Shown: positions 1 through 12,250 of the stretch, in pieces
Layout of the letters: each line of letters opens with the position of its first letter
Numbering within the stretch: the stretch's first letter is position 1
DNA from: Sodiomyces alkalinus F11
Taxonomy: Eukaryota; Ascomycota; Sordariomycetes; Glomerellales; Plectosphaerellaceae
Assembly: GCF_003711515.1 (NCBI RefSeq)
Contig: NW_021167089.1
Location: forward strand, 565,296-629,295
Length of the DNA: 64,000 nt
Reading direction: 5' to 3'
Made by a program: the position numbers and the translations under genes
Notes under the pieces: model-generated
Seen by the model: the letters and a program-made list of their open reading frames with translations, nothing else
Databases searched by the model: none
Told to the model about the DNA's origin: nothing

Positions 1-609
1 TTACTAAGGGGGTAGAAGGTTAGCCGTCGGCACTATATTTATAGAATTAGAACGGCGTTATAGAACGGATTAGAGGTATCGTTAAAAGGAGGGCAAGGGC
101 TATAAGGATTAAAGCTAATCTGCCTCTATCTATCTAGCCTAAGATCTTTAAGACTACTATATATCTATATAATAGGATACTATAATATATTAACGACTAG
201 CGAACGCTATACAAAGGCCTACGTGGTCGTTAACCTAATCTTACGCACTTATAAGCTTACGGCTATAAAGCCTTTATAAAAACGCGTAATACCTAAGCTA
301 AAAGAAACCGCCTATAAAGGCTAGAACCGAAGGTATAGATCGGTTATTATATCGGATACTGATCCTCGAATAGCTTCCGTATTTAGCTACTATATCTAAT
401 AGATATTATCACCACGAGAGACATAGTCTTTAACGAAGATAAAATATTTAACGATAGGATTAAAACGCTATAAACTATAGCTTCCGCTAAGGAAATCGGG
501 GAACGCCTATAATCTATCCGTATCACCTAATCTAATAAGACCGCGAATAGGCTACTACTAAGGGGTATATCCGTAGACGTATTAGATCTTAAGTCGGAAG
601 ACTCTAACG

Positions 610-890
610 CCACCGCTATTACTACGGGTAAAGGCGACGCCACTACTATTACTATAGATAAGGTTCTAAATCTATAGCCTAAGTAACTCTAACGCTACCG
701 CTATTACTACGGGTAAAGGCGAGCCCGTCGCTATTACTACGAGAGAGGCTACTACTATTACTATAGACTACACCGCTATTACTACGGGCACTGCTATTAC
801 TACGGATACTACTATTATTATAGGAGAAGACTATACCACCGCTATTACTATGGGAGAGGCTACCGCTATTACTACGGATACTTTACAGTT
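610..890 (+). repeat. Degenerate tandem repeats in the copia linker
   Basis: A core close to GCTATTACTACGG recurs about ten times at irregular spacing, for example near 616, 700, 730, 775, 840 and 865. In the copia frame it reads as Ala-Ile-Thr-Thr-Gly repeats. It lies between the integrase and reverse transcriptase regions, where copia polyproteins have a variable linker. Confidence 0.6.
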
Positions 891-2852
891 TACTACTACG
901 AGGTTTAAACCGTTTCCTATGCCTTTAATATCCCCGGAAGATCCCGCGCGCGCGTTCCTTATAGCGTTAGCGGTAGTTAGGGGAATTAAGGTAGAAGAAT
1001 ATAATAACCACTAACGGATAGCTATAGATACCCCTAGGAGGTGCCCGTCGGCTATCACAAGAACTATCGCAAGTCTATACACGACTAAGAAGGTCTAGAA
1101 TAATAATGCCTAGAAGGCGTTCTTTAACGCTAAAAGGACTTATAACCCTATATATAGGAGGAAGTAAGCTATTAACGACGGCGATATCGGTAATATAGAT
1201 TCTACTCCCTTTAATACCTCCTAGCCGCCATCGCACGTAACCCGCGAAGATCTCCCGCCTCTACTAAAGCATTACCACGATATACGCCTTTACCCGTTAC
1301 GGGAGCGGTGGTTATAGGCTAAGGGGGAACACCTTAAGGGGCACCGATAGATAGGCTACTAGTAGGAGGTAGGTAGTGATTAGGCTAATAAGTAATAAGT
1401 CCTCGCCTATAGATAGGTATACACCTATAAATTTAATAAGGAGGGCACCCTCCTTAAGTATAAGGCACGCCTTATAGTATAAGGGGATTAATAAAAACAG
1501 TTAGAGACTAAAGATAACTTCGCCGCCACGCTAGCCTTACGGTCCTTCCGTATACTAATAGCGATCGCCGCCTAATTTAATCTAGAAATAAGGTAGTTTA
1601 ATACCGTTAACGTGTTCGTCAACGCCAGCCTTAAAAAAGAGGTATTTATAAAGATACTATAAGGCTATAAAGTGCTAGGTAAGGTACTACTACTACGGAA
1701 AGCCCTCTTTAGTTTAAGGGTATCGCTATTATTATAGTAAAAGGAATTTAGCGGTACACTATAGAGGATATGCTTTATAGTTATCCCTAATAACCCCTAT
1801 ATTATAATCCGCGACGGTTTAATCCTATTCTTCTACGTTAACGATATCGGACTTATTTACTATAAAGATCGTAAGATAGACGCTAATAACCTCGAGGCTA
1901 CCCTTAAGCAGAGCTATAGATTATTAGGAGGCGTGGAAATCCGTTAGTTCCTAGGAATTAAGGTTCTAAGGGATAGAGCCACCCGTAGGCTATAGCTATT
2001 ATAATCCTCTTATATAAAGAAGATCGCGGTTAAATACTATATAGATATCCTTTACTAAAAACTATTAAAGGTCCTATTATTAATAATAGAACCACTAATA
2101 CCACGTAACGGCACGCGCGCGACGATTCCCGAGGTCTGTTAGTATCAGGGAATAATCGGTTCTATCCTATACTCCGCTATTATAATAAGACCCGATATCG
2201 CGTTCGCCTATTTAAAGCTTTCCTAATATAACGTTAACCCCTGCTCTAACCACGTTAAGAGGGCTTAATAAGTGCTACTATTCTCATACTATATAAGGCA
2301 CTATTACCTAGAATTCGGCGGGGATAGACTCTTCCTAATAGTAAACGACGCGTCCTTTAAGGATAACCTAGACCGTAAGAGTTTATAAGGATATACGATA
2401 AAGCTCTTCGGGGGAACCGTTAACTAGAAAGCGGGTAAGTAACTAACAGTCACGACGTCTTTAACAGAATCGGAATTACTCGCTCTTATAGAGGCTGCTA
2501 AAGAGATATTATTTATTAGCCGGATATTAAGAGATTTAAAGCTTCGGTTAGACTAATAGTAACTATAGCTATACTACGATAATTAGCAGACTATTAACCT
2601 TATTAATAAGAAGGCATAACGCCTACGAATAAGACTACGGTATATCGATATTTATAACTAGTAAGTATATTAGTTAGTATAGCAAGGCCTTTTTAAGGTT
2701 ATATACGTTAAAATAAAGGAGATAATCGCGGACGGTTTAATAAAGATATTACCGGAGGCGGGGATTAAAAGACTATAGTAATAGCTTAATTTAACTAATT
2801 AAAAGGATCGTATTAAGTGGTCTAAATAACTATATGAAGAGATTAAACGCGC

Positions 2853-2857
2853 TAAAG
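2853..2857. repeat. Target-site duplication, left copy (TAAAG)
   Basis: The 5 bp before the 5' LTR equal the 5 bp after the 3' LTR (11668-11672). Removing the element and one copy restores the copia reading frame. Confidence 0.85.
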
Positions 2858-3549
2858 TGTCACGGATATACTAAGAAAGGGACGATAAGATATACTTAGC
2901 TTATCGGGTCAATCATAGCAGATATATCACGGACTAACCGGTTATCCATACGGCACTATCTTAATAGTATAGCTATGGGATAGCACCCACGAGACTTATA
3001 CCCACGACCTAAAAGGGCCTATCCACTAGTAGATACACCTAGAATTAATAGGTTATCATTATAGTATCGCTATTATATAGCTTAGGGATAATATCCACGA
3101 GACTTATATCCACGATCTAGAAGGGCCTATCTACTAGTGGATATACCTAGAGTTAATAGGTTATCGCTATAGTATCGCTATTATATAGCTAAGGGATAGT
3201 ATCCACGAGGGGTATTACTATAACCTAAAAGGGCCGAAGCTATATCTAGATTTCTGGATATTAGGCTATAGAAGGGTAGAGGTAGAACTACTAGGAGTTA
3301 ATAGGAGAATAAAGGTTAAGATATTAGGTAGAATAGTCTTATATTAAGAAAGTTAGGCGGGGATAGATAGGAGGATTTTAGTTAGACCCCGGATAACTAT
3401 AAAAGGAGCGCCCTAAGGACCTTTTTTTAGAGGCGGGTAACGAATAATCTAAGTATTCTAAAACCTATTACCTATAGACGAACCACTATTTACCTAGGAC
3501 GTGTCGGTTAATCACTATTATACCACTCTAGATAAGGATACCTTTAATA
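2858..3549 (+). repeat. 5' LTR of the chromovirus
   Basis: This 692-bp segment is repeated at 10977-11667. It starts TGTCACGG and ends near AATA, which is probably a RIP-altered form of the usual TG...CA termini. Internal sub-repeats are visible: a block of about 100 bp containing CCACGAGACTTATA recurs at about 2984 and 3098. Differences from the 3' LTR are mostly C/T or G/A. Confidence 0.9.
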
Positions 3550-3849
3550 TTTTATTCGTTCTCTACCTTACCTAGGTATATAGACCGGTATAAAGTTTCT
3601 GCCCGACCTACCCTAACGGAGAACTAATTAGTTATTCTCGGTATATCGTTACTATACTAACTACCTCCTGAGTTCGAGATAGAAGATACTAAGTCTAGCC
3701 GTAATAGCGAGGTTAATCCTTAGCCGTAACGGTAAAAGTAGAATAAACTACGCGCCGAGTAAGGTAACGCACCTTAGACGGCCTAATAGGTGGTTAACCC
3801 TTACCTTACTACGGGTCGTAGTGCTAAGACACTTATCGGTATAGCCCCG

Positions 3850-5050
3850 GGAACCGGGAACTTAAGCGTAATAGAGCAGACCCCCCTATAGTACCTATCT
3901 CTTTAAAGCTAACCTTTTAGACCTTTACCGCGGAAATAACTACTAACTAACCTCGGACGACTAGGCTATAGGTTCCGCCTCGTTAAGGGCTATCGGTTAA
4001 TAGACCCGCCCGACCGGTATCAGATACTAAAGGTCGCCCCCTAATACTACCACCCGTATTAGCCTTTTAAAAGTAGAATAGTTACGAGAATAGGTCAAGG
4101 CTTTTAAGTTAGATTAGGAGCGATACCATCTAGCCGGATAACTCTAAGCTTTACAGGATAGTGGTAACGCCGCGGATATACTACGAGACCCGGGTAATTA
4201 ACCGCTAACCCGTAATAACTAGGCTAAGATAGACTACTTTATTCTTAAATAGGATAGCTAATCCTAGAATTAGTATAAAACGTTTATCGAGGACTTAGAA
4301 GAACGTTTTTACCTTAATTCTAGTAATTTTTAGAGCGATAAGATAAAAGTCTATTTCGTAAATAACGCTTTTCCTTAGGCTATTAGGTCGTGGTAGCATG
4401 CCTAATAACGGTTAATTACTACGCCTAGAGCTTTTATAGCGACTTAGCAGGAAATAAAGAACTTCCTTTCGGGGTAGGTTATCGACGACGATACCCGTAT
4501 AGTAACCGCCGCGGACTAACTATTCACTAACTCCACTAAGTAAAGGGATAGGGAAAAATATAACCACTTCCTTAACCGGATTAATCGATTCTTTAATAAG
4601 ATCCCTATACCTATTAAAGATAACTAGCGTATATAGCTTATAATCGTTAAGCTATAACGGCCTGTTCGCGATTATATAATCGTTAAGGGACTACCTAAAA
4701 CTTACTCCGAACTTTATTCTATAGCCCGGAAGGCTAAGCTACTTCGGAATAAAGATATAGCGGAGGATAAGGATAAGGTATCGATCTTATAATCACGGCG
4801 TTCTAACCGTTTAGCAGCTACGAACTAATCTATTAGTAGTTTAAAGAGAAGCCCGTCCCTAGAAGATCCGGAGACCTTTATTAGATAAGAAACGACCCCG
4901 AATTAACCGAAAAGACGCCATTTAGTAGATATAGAGTGCTATTACTATCACTAAAAGGGACACCTTCGTAATAACTACCCGGAACTAAGAGATAGTAATA
5001 GCGGTTCTAATACCTCTAGCTCGAACCTAAACCGATAACCCGTGACCGGC
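3850..5050 (+). pseudogene. Chromovirus gag relic with zinc knuckle
   Basis: The frame is broken by many stops. Near 4930-4965 a CYYYH..KGHLR pattern can be read. It matches a retroviral CCHC zinc knuckle (C-X2-C-X4-H-X4-C) whose second and last cysteines are lost to G-to-A changes. This supports gag lying directly upstream of pol. Confidence 0.6.
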
Positions 5051-5149
5051 ACGCGATCGAATATTAGTTATACCCTATCTAATAACTAGTCTTAGTAATA
5101 GGAAAACGCCCCGCCTTATACTAAGCCCTCGGGCTATAGGCTGATTAAA

Positions 5150-8100
5150 GCTCCTATAGTGTTAAGGTAAGGCGGGCGGTGGGTTTGTACCACGGCTATC
5201 CTTAATAAAGGAGCGGATATAAATATCGTGGATCGATCTACCTTAAGGGAAGGATAGGTATCGTATAGGCCTTTACGCTAGGTTTCCTAGTTAGTAAAGG
5301 ACAGGACTATGTCCATCTATAGAATAATAGCTAGCCTTCTCCGGTTAACCGATAGTTAGGGACGTATTAAGATATATCGAACCGAATTTCACGTCTTAGA
5401 CCTTAACCCTAAGGGGCCGCGAATTATCCTTAGCCGGCTATAGCTCTTCATAGTTAACCTAACTATTAACTAGCGAGATAGTAGCTAGATATATCGAATT
5501 AAACGACACGAATTAGCTTTAGTCGATTTAAGAAAGTAATTAAAGAAGACCGTACAGGAGTTAATCGCTGTTTTAATACTAATTACCGATAAGCCTTATA
5601 TAGGGTCGATATTATATTTAGGTTATATAGACGTATAAGAAGAGAAGCCTCGACTAACACGGTTATTAGTATAACTACCCCCCTAATACCTTAATTACGT
5701 AGACGTTTTTAACATCGTATAAGCTAGCTAACTACCGGGCTACTATAAGTAGGACTACCCTATTAAGCTATAAGATAATAAAGCGCTACCTTCCGGACTA
5801 ATCTACCCGTTAGCCGCCGTAGAACTAGTAGTCTTATGATAATATATCTATAAGGCTACCGTGAAAGAATAAATTAGGTCGTTAAGTAGCCTTACGGGCG
5901 CGCCCGTTTTATTTATACTAAAGAAAGGAGGTAAACTTCGACTCTACGTCAACTACCGGGTACTTAACCGCGTTATACGTAAAGACCGTACGCCGTTACC
6001 CTTAATCTATAAGATTTTAGATCGCTTAGCCTCTTCTGCTATCTATACTAGATTAGACCTTAAGGATATATACTATCGCCTATAAATACAGGAAGGCGAT
6101 AAATAGAAAACGGCGTTTCGAATAAAATACGGCTATTTCGAATACCTTATTATACCGTTTAGCCTTTATAATACACCTACTAGTTTCTAGAAGTATATTA
6201 ACTATACCTTGGCCGGTTTAGTTAATACTATTTATATTATTTACCTTAATAATATCTTAATTTATAGTTCGGATATAACTACCTACCGACTATATATCCG
6301 TTAGGTGTTATAACGCCTTAGAGAATAGTCTTTATTTATAAACCTAGAAAAATATATCTTCGAGATATCCGAAATCGAGTTTCTTAGATTTATCTATAGT
6401 CTAACCGGTAGCTATATAGACCCCGCTCATGTTAAAGTAATCCGAAACTAGGAACCCCCTAATACGATACGTAAGATTTAAGTCTTTTTAGGCTTTACGG
6501 GTTTTTACCGGCGATTTATTCAGAACTACTCTAAGATTATCGTATCTCTTATAGACCTATTAAAAGATAATAGGCTAACCAATACCTTTACCTTAACTAG
6601 CGACTAACTCGCTACGTTTATTAAACTCTATAACCGGTTCTAAGATACGCCTATCTTACGGCACTTCGATCTAGCTCTTCCTATACGCGTTAAGCTAGAT
6701 ATCTCTGCCTTCGCCTTAAGAGCGGTGATTAGTTAGTTAGAAAACGGCCGTTAAAACCTAATTACCTTCTTTTCGCGTAAGCTTAAAGGAGCTAAGTTAA
6801 ATTACACGATACCGGATACCGAGTTAATAGCTATATACGAAGCTTTCCGTACTTAGCGCTATTACGTTACCTATAGTCGGTCTTATATCGAAGTCCTAAT
6901 AGACTATCTTAATCACCTCTATCTCTTAGATAAACCACGTATTAAAGCCTAATATACCCGATAGCTTAAGGAACTAGCCGCCTACGACTTTAAGATTAAG
7001 TATCGACCGGGTATTTATAATCCGGCCGATAGTCTGTCCCGTAAACCTTAGTTTATACCCGATACTATAGCCTTAGACGCCGAATATACTAAGCCGGTAA
7101 AGGCGTTTATTTATAAATTCGCCCTCGGTATATTAACTATATACATAACCTAGCGTCTTATCGCTAATATAGGCCCTAATAATAGCTAACTATAAACCGA
7201 CCTACGGTCCTAGGTTATCGAGGTATAAAAGGAGGATCCTTTTTATAATAAACTCATTACTATAAAGCCGCCCGGCCTAGCTTTATAGAACCCGTGGTCC
7301 GAGGATAATAATAGGGTCCTTTATTTTAAGAATCGCCTTTACGTCCCCGACTATTCGGGTTTATGCGATACTATCTTATAGGCCTTCTATAATAGTCTAA
7401 CCGCTAGTTATCTAGGTATCGCTAAGACTATATAACGTATTCGCGACGTTTATTACTAGGACCACTTATAATACGATATTAAGAAGTTTATCTCTAGTTA
7501 TCTTATATATTAGCGTATAAAGCCCCCGTACTATAAACTATATAGTATAATATAAAGCTTACCTATTCCACGGCGACTATTCTAAGAAATATCTATTAAC
7601 TTCGTTACCGGTCTTTTATTAGTTACCGATAGCGGATATAAATAAGATACTATCTTAGTAAAAGTATATAGGTATACTAAGTACGCTATTTATATACTAA
7701 CTAGTAGTAAATTAACCGTAGACGGGCTAGCGGATATCTTATAAACGTATATCTTTAGTAAGTACGGTCTACCTAATAGTATTATCTCTAACCGGGGGTT
7801 ACTATTTATAAGCCGGTTTTAGAAGATACTCTATATATACCTCGGGGTAAATAGGCGGCTATTAACGGCCTAGCACCTATAAACGGACGGTTAGACTAAC
7901 CGCTAAAACCAGAGTCTCGAGCACTACCTACACACGTTGTATATGTTTAAGCAGAACGACTAGGTAAATAAGCTCCTACTCGCCTAGTTCGTCTATAATA
8001 CCTCCTAGCACTTAACTATAAATAATACGCCGGCTATTTTACTTATAGGTTATAATCCACGTGGGCTATATAAGTTATAATCTTAGCTAAAAGGGGAGTC

Positions 8101-8620
8101 TAAGTTAATTACTATAGAATAGCGAGTTCGATATATATTAATAAACTAAGAAGTAATAGACGCCCTGATTCGGAAAGTATAGACTATATACGAGCGCTAT
8201 TATAATAAGGGCCGTATTTAGAAACGCTTTATTAAGGATAAGTATATACTACTCTCCGTAAAAAGTATTCGCTAGCGGCGGCCTAACTATAAACTATCCG
8301 ATAAGTTCTTAGGACCTTACAGTATCGCTAAGGTTATTAGCTAGCACGGCTTAGCTTATAAACTGGATTTACTACTAAAATTAAAGATTCACGACGTATT
8401 TTTAGTTTCTCTATTAGAACCCTAGCGGTCCCGTGATAGTAAATCGCCGGTCCCTAAGAATATAAACGTCGAACTATAGGAGTTAGATAAGTATAAGATT
8501 AAAGATATCCTCGCTTATTATTATAATAGCAGGCGCCGGTAGTATCTTATTAAGTGGGCGGACTACGGCCACGAAGAAAATATATAGGAACCTAGGAGGA
8601 ATTTACCGAATAACCTCCTT
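5150..8620 (+). pseudogene. Chromovirus pol relic: PR, RT, RNase H, integrase, chromodomain
   Basis: Domains in order. An aspartic-protease core reads LNKGADINIVD (about 5190-5230), with N where the active-site D is expected. In reverse transcriptase RLDLKD lies near 6052-6070 and the catalytic YxDD is seen as YLNN (about 6240-6251). RNase H begins near 6690. The integrase region includes a GIAKT-like block near 7420 and VTDSG near 7620. A chromodomain ends the frame (about 8490-8610; QYLIKWADYGHEEN-like, preceding W to stop). Gln, Trp and Asp losses all follow from TpG-to-TpA or CpA-to-TpA changes. Confidence 0.88.
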
Positions 8621-8824
8621 AATTGCTACTATAATAGAATACGCAGCTAGTTAGCGATTAGGAACTAGTCGTCTTATAATTAATTTCCGTATAAAAAAGG
8701 CACTTATTCTATTACCTAATAGGCCTCTCCCTATTATTACCCCTAAAAAGCAAAAAGCGAAAAAAGAAAAAAAAACTAAACACTAATAAATAAAAAGGGG
8801 GGATTAAAATAACTAACCCCGAAC

Positions 8825-10300
8825 TAATCGCGCTCTAACTATAAGTTCTACAGGCCGGTATACTAGCTAATAGACTATCTAACTTAGCGCCTATATTTAA
8901 CCCGTTACCTTAGTTATTACCCCTTACCTTATTACTATTACCGCTAGACTGATTAATAATAACCGCTGGCTTATTAACTAAATCCTTATTACTCTAAACT
9001 AACTCCCGTAATAAGCTATTAATCGTACGGCTTTTAACCATTTATTACTCTATAGCCACTATAAGTCGAGCTAAAATATAGTTACGGTCCTTAAAAGCTT
9101 CTAATTACGAATTAGCTTTAACTTCGTATTACCGATAAACTAACCGCTCGGCTTTAGGGATCTAGTTACGGGCCTCGCTCTAATCTAAAACAAGGGCTCC
9201 TAGGCGAGCCCGAGCCTTAGTTAATAACCGTTATTTAGTAGCCGTAAAGCTACGATTTTCTTTAAACACTTTTATAATATTATTCTATATTAATTAAGCT
9301 AATTTACGAGTATTAATAGATAACTATAAATCGTTAGTCGGCCGCGGAGCGGTTATAGCAGGGAAGGGGTATAGGACTTACCCTATTATAAGGCTTACTA
9401 CCTTATATCTAGTAGTAATTATACTTAGTAGATCGTTTTATAAATATAGCTATATTCGCTATCGCTCGCTAAGGAACTAATAAAGGGTTAACCTACTTTC
9501 GGTAAATTAATATAAATAAAAAATAATGGGCGTAACGGTAAAATTAGTCTTAGTATACTAATAGCGGGCGTAATAATCGTAGGGCTCCTATAGGGAGCCG
9601 CTATAACCTATATCCTTTATATCACTACGAATAATAGGCCGAGGAATAGTTATTAGACTACTAGGCATTAACGGAGCGGTAGGCGGGGCGGTTAGAGACG
9701 CGATTAAAGGAGCTAAGGGCGGAGCGGGCATTAAGATAGTCTTAGGCGTAGTATTAATAGAGGTAGTGGAATTATTATTAGTTCCCGAAAAACCGGCCGG
9801 CGATACGGTTATACTACCACTATTACCGCTAATAGCAGTACTACCGTTAATAGTCTTCGCGCGCTTAGGGGCCCTCTTAGTAGCACCCCTAGCCTTTCGC
9901 TTACTACCCGCGGCGGGGGCACTACTACTAGCGCTAATAGCGGCGGTATTCTCGGGTGCCGTTTTAGGAGGTATATTAACGAATTAACGGCGAGCTATTA
10001 AATCGTTAGTCTCCTAACATAGGTAAGAGTATAGAGAAGGTAAGGAAGCCTTATAAAAGGAATTATATTATTATAAAAGGAGAATTAATTAACTAGGGGT
10101 ATCCTTAACGGGCGTTGTCTAAAGTCTAATAGTTAACGAAGTATATAACGCCGAGTTTATAACTAAGGAACGCGAAGGACCTAATCCTCGTTAACGCTTC
10201 GATTAATAAAAAGTTAATAGCGTTATAGCTAGGATTTCACTTACCTACTATAACCTAAAAACTAAGGTTATTATAATAGCTTCAGAGGAATAAAGAGAAA
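8825..10300 (-). pseudogene. Antisense coding relic inside the chromovirus, function unknown
   Basis: On the minus strand one frame stays open for about 130 codons (roughly 9985 to 9580). Allowing for RIP stops, it extends upstream to about 10300. A further coherent minus-strand stretch runs from about 9320 to 8830, in a frame I did not check against the first. The upstream part is rich in Ala, Ser, Thr and Pro and carries a basic nuclear-localisation-like segment (SKRKARGATKRAPKRAK). The downstream part is charged and could form a helix (KAERLVYR, EAFKDRNYILARLIVAIE). I recognise no family. A 73-codon plus-strand frame at 9766-9987 is the mirror image of this region. A captured host gene or an accessory retroelement gene are both possible. 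Confidence 0.5.
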
Positions 10301-10976
10301 ATCGTGGGATTTTAGGAGGTATAATATAATATCTATAGCCTATAAGGCCGTTATACCTTCTATTTTATCTTATTAAGTAATAGGTAAAAGCACTTACCTC
10401 CCTAAGTTACTATATTATAAGGAACTAAGTGGCAGTATAGATTAGCACTATATAAGATCGGAGATAAGGTCGGATCGCCGAGTACTCGGCGAGACTAAAT
10501 TACTATATTAGCGTAAAAGGGGAAAAGTCTCCCTTTCCTCCTTAAGTTAAAGTCTTAATAATATATAACTATTAAGCCCGAATAGTATTATCCGTTACGG
10601 TGTATCTTTTCCCTGGTATTATAGCCTATTCCTTAATATATATTTATAGAATAAAGGGAGCTAAGATATTAACTACCTATACGATAGTTACTAAAAGACT
10701 ATTATTTATAGATTATCTAACTCATAAAGCCCTATAACTCTTTAAGATATGAATAATGCTCTTAGTTAGGAGAATAAATTAATAAAGAATTTTAAACTAA
10801 ATACTTTTTAGTTACTTTATAACGGGATAACTACTAACCTATAATAGGTTCTTAACTCTAAGGAATACTATTATTCGTGAATAACTATTTATTAACTAAT
10901 ACTATATAGCCTATTATTATATCTACTACTTTATCTAATAGTCGCCTAAGGATAAGCGCTTTACGGAGGGGTATTA

Positions 10977-11667
10977 TATCACGGATATACTAAGAAAGGG
11001 ACGATAAGATATACTTAGCTTATCGGGTTAATAATAGCAGATATATCACGGACTAACCGGTTATCTATACGGTACTATCTTAATAGTATAGCTAAGGGAT
11101 AGCACCTATAAGACTTATACCCACGACCTAAAAGGGCCTATCCACTAGTAGATATACCTAGAGTTAATAGGTCGTTATTATAGTATAGCTATTATGTAGC
11201 TAAGGGATAGTATCCACGAGACTTATATCTATAATCTAAAAGGGCCTGTCCACTAGTAGATATACCTAGAGTTAATAGGTTATCGCTATAGTATCGCTTT
11301 ATATACCTAAGGGATAGTATCCACGAGGGGTATTACCACGACCTAGAAGGGCCGAAACTATATCTAGATTTCTGGATATTAGGCTATAGGAGGGTAAAGG
11401 TAGAACTATTAGGAGTTAATAGGAGAATAAAGGTTAAGATATCAGGTATAATAGTCTTATATTAAGGAAGTTAGGCGGGGATAGACAGGAGGATTCTAGT
11501 TAGACCCCGGATAACTATAAAAGGAGCGCCCTAGGGACCTCTTTCTAGAGGCAGGTAACGAATAATCTAAGTATTCTAAAACCCATTACCTATAGACGAA
11601 CCACTGTTTACCTAGGACGTGTCGGTTAATCACTATTATGCTATTCTAGATAAGGATACCTTTGATA
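10977..11667 (+). repeat. 3' LTR of the chromovirus
   Basis: This 691-bp direct repeat of 2858-3549 starts TATCACGG, where the 5' LTR has TGTCACGG (a TpG-to-TpA change). It ends at GATA, followed by the TAAAG target duplication. Confidence 0.9.
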
Positions 11668-11943
11668 TAAAGCCACGGCTATAGCGACTACGAAGGCCCC
11701 CGAGGGCGTAGTAGATCCGATAGATATAGATTAAGCAGATCCGGCTAATTAGGATTAAGGAACTAATTAAGATAGAATTAAATTAAACGGTTAAATAGGG
11801 CGGATTTAGATACCTTTTATAAGGGCGTTTTCCCTTAACTATTAATTTTATAATAGAAAAGTTAAGAGTGTTTAGTTTAAACCGAAGCCTTTAATTAGTT
11901 AGTTAACCTAAGAAGACCCACCTTAACTAAGGGAGTATATTAT
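11668..11943 (+). mobile_element. 3' end of the interrupted copia element
   Basis: After removing the chromovirus and one TAAAG, the copia frame continues (..EEIKRAK | ATAIATTKAPEGVVDPID..) and reaches a stop near 11750. The rest, to about 11940, is AT-rich RIP-mutated DNA with no recognised LTR. Confidence 0.7.
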
Positions 11944-12250
11944 ATAGGCACACGGACCATAACGTAGTCTATAAGGGATCCAGGGGGGATCCACGCTATA
12001 ACTAAGGGCTTCGGATATAATAGGGGCAGATACCAGAAAAGACCGAATAGGATCTAAATAACTTAGTACTTATAACAGAGTCTTTACCACCTAAAATTAA
12101 GGGTATAAGAGACTCTCCTAGATATAACTGGACATAATACACACACACGAGATTTCTGCTCTACTAAGTTGATTATTCAAGTGCCTATTTGACGTGCGAC
12201 AGGATCCCCCCTGGATCCCTTATAGACCACGTCGTGGTCCGTGTGCCTAT
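11944..12250. repeat. Inverted repeat with 49-bp arms across the RIP boundary
   Basis: Arm 11944-11992 matches the reverse complement of 12202-12250 at 46 of 49 positions. The three differences are all C/T or G/A, with the mutated bases in the left arm. The 209-bp spacer is not palindromic. The arms begin ATAGGCACACGG at the outer ends and finish with a BamHI-like GGATCC at the inner ends. This could be a MITE, the ends of a DNA transposon, or an inverted pair of short repeats. No clear target duplication is visible. Confidence 0.75.

Larger units (their letters stand above)
1..2857 (+). mobile_element. Ty1/copia retrotransposon relic, RIP-mutated, 5' end outside window
   Basis: This is a degenerate pol gene of a Ty1/copia element. 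The end of the integrase region can be read in about 1-480. A repetitive linker follows (about 610-890), then reverse transcriptase (about 1400-1900; FFYVNDI where FFYVDDI is expected near 1833-1853) and RNase H (about 2330-2530; a TSLTESELLAL stretch typical of the family). Many TAA/TAG stops stand where Gln or Trp is expected, which is the CpA-to-TpA outcome of RIP on both strands. The coding relic does not end at 2857. It resumes at 11668 after the inserted chromovirus. No LTR of this element was recognised. It is not functional. Confidence 0.85.
2858..11667 (+). mobile_element. Full-length Ty3/gypsy chromovirus, RIP-mutated, nested in a copia element
   Basis: The element is 8.8 kb and bounded by two direct LTRs. 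A 5-bp target duplication (TAAAG at 2853-2857 and 11668-11672) flanks it. From 5' to 3' I read a gag CCHC knuckle, protease, reverse transcriptase, RNase H, integrase and a C-terminal chromodomain. This is the Ty3/gypsy order with the chromodomain that defines chromoviruses. A purine-rich tract (about 10965-10971) just before the 3' LTR could be the polypurine tract. The 2.3 kb between the chromodomain and the 3' LTR is unusually long and contains an antisense coding relic. Stops throughout make it dead. Confidence 0.92.

Noticed and set aside
610..890. CRISPR-like spaced repeats in the copia linker
   Set aside because: Spacing is irregular, the repeats are coding for a low-complexity peptide, and the organism is a eukaryote.
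9766..9987. Plus-strand open frame of 73 codons, hydrophobic
   Set aside because: It lies inside RIP-mutated chromovirus DNA and mirrors a longer, more protein-like minus-strand reading.
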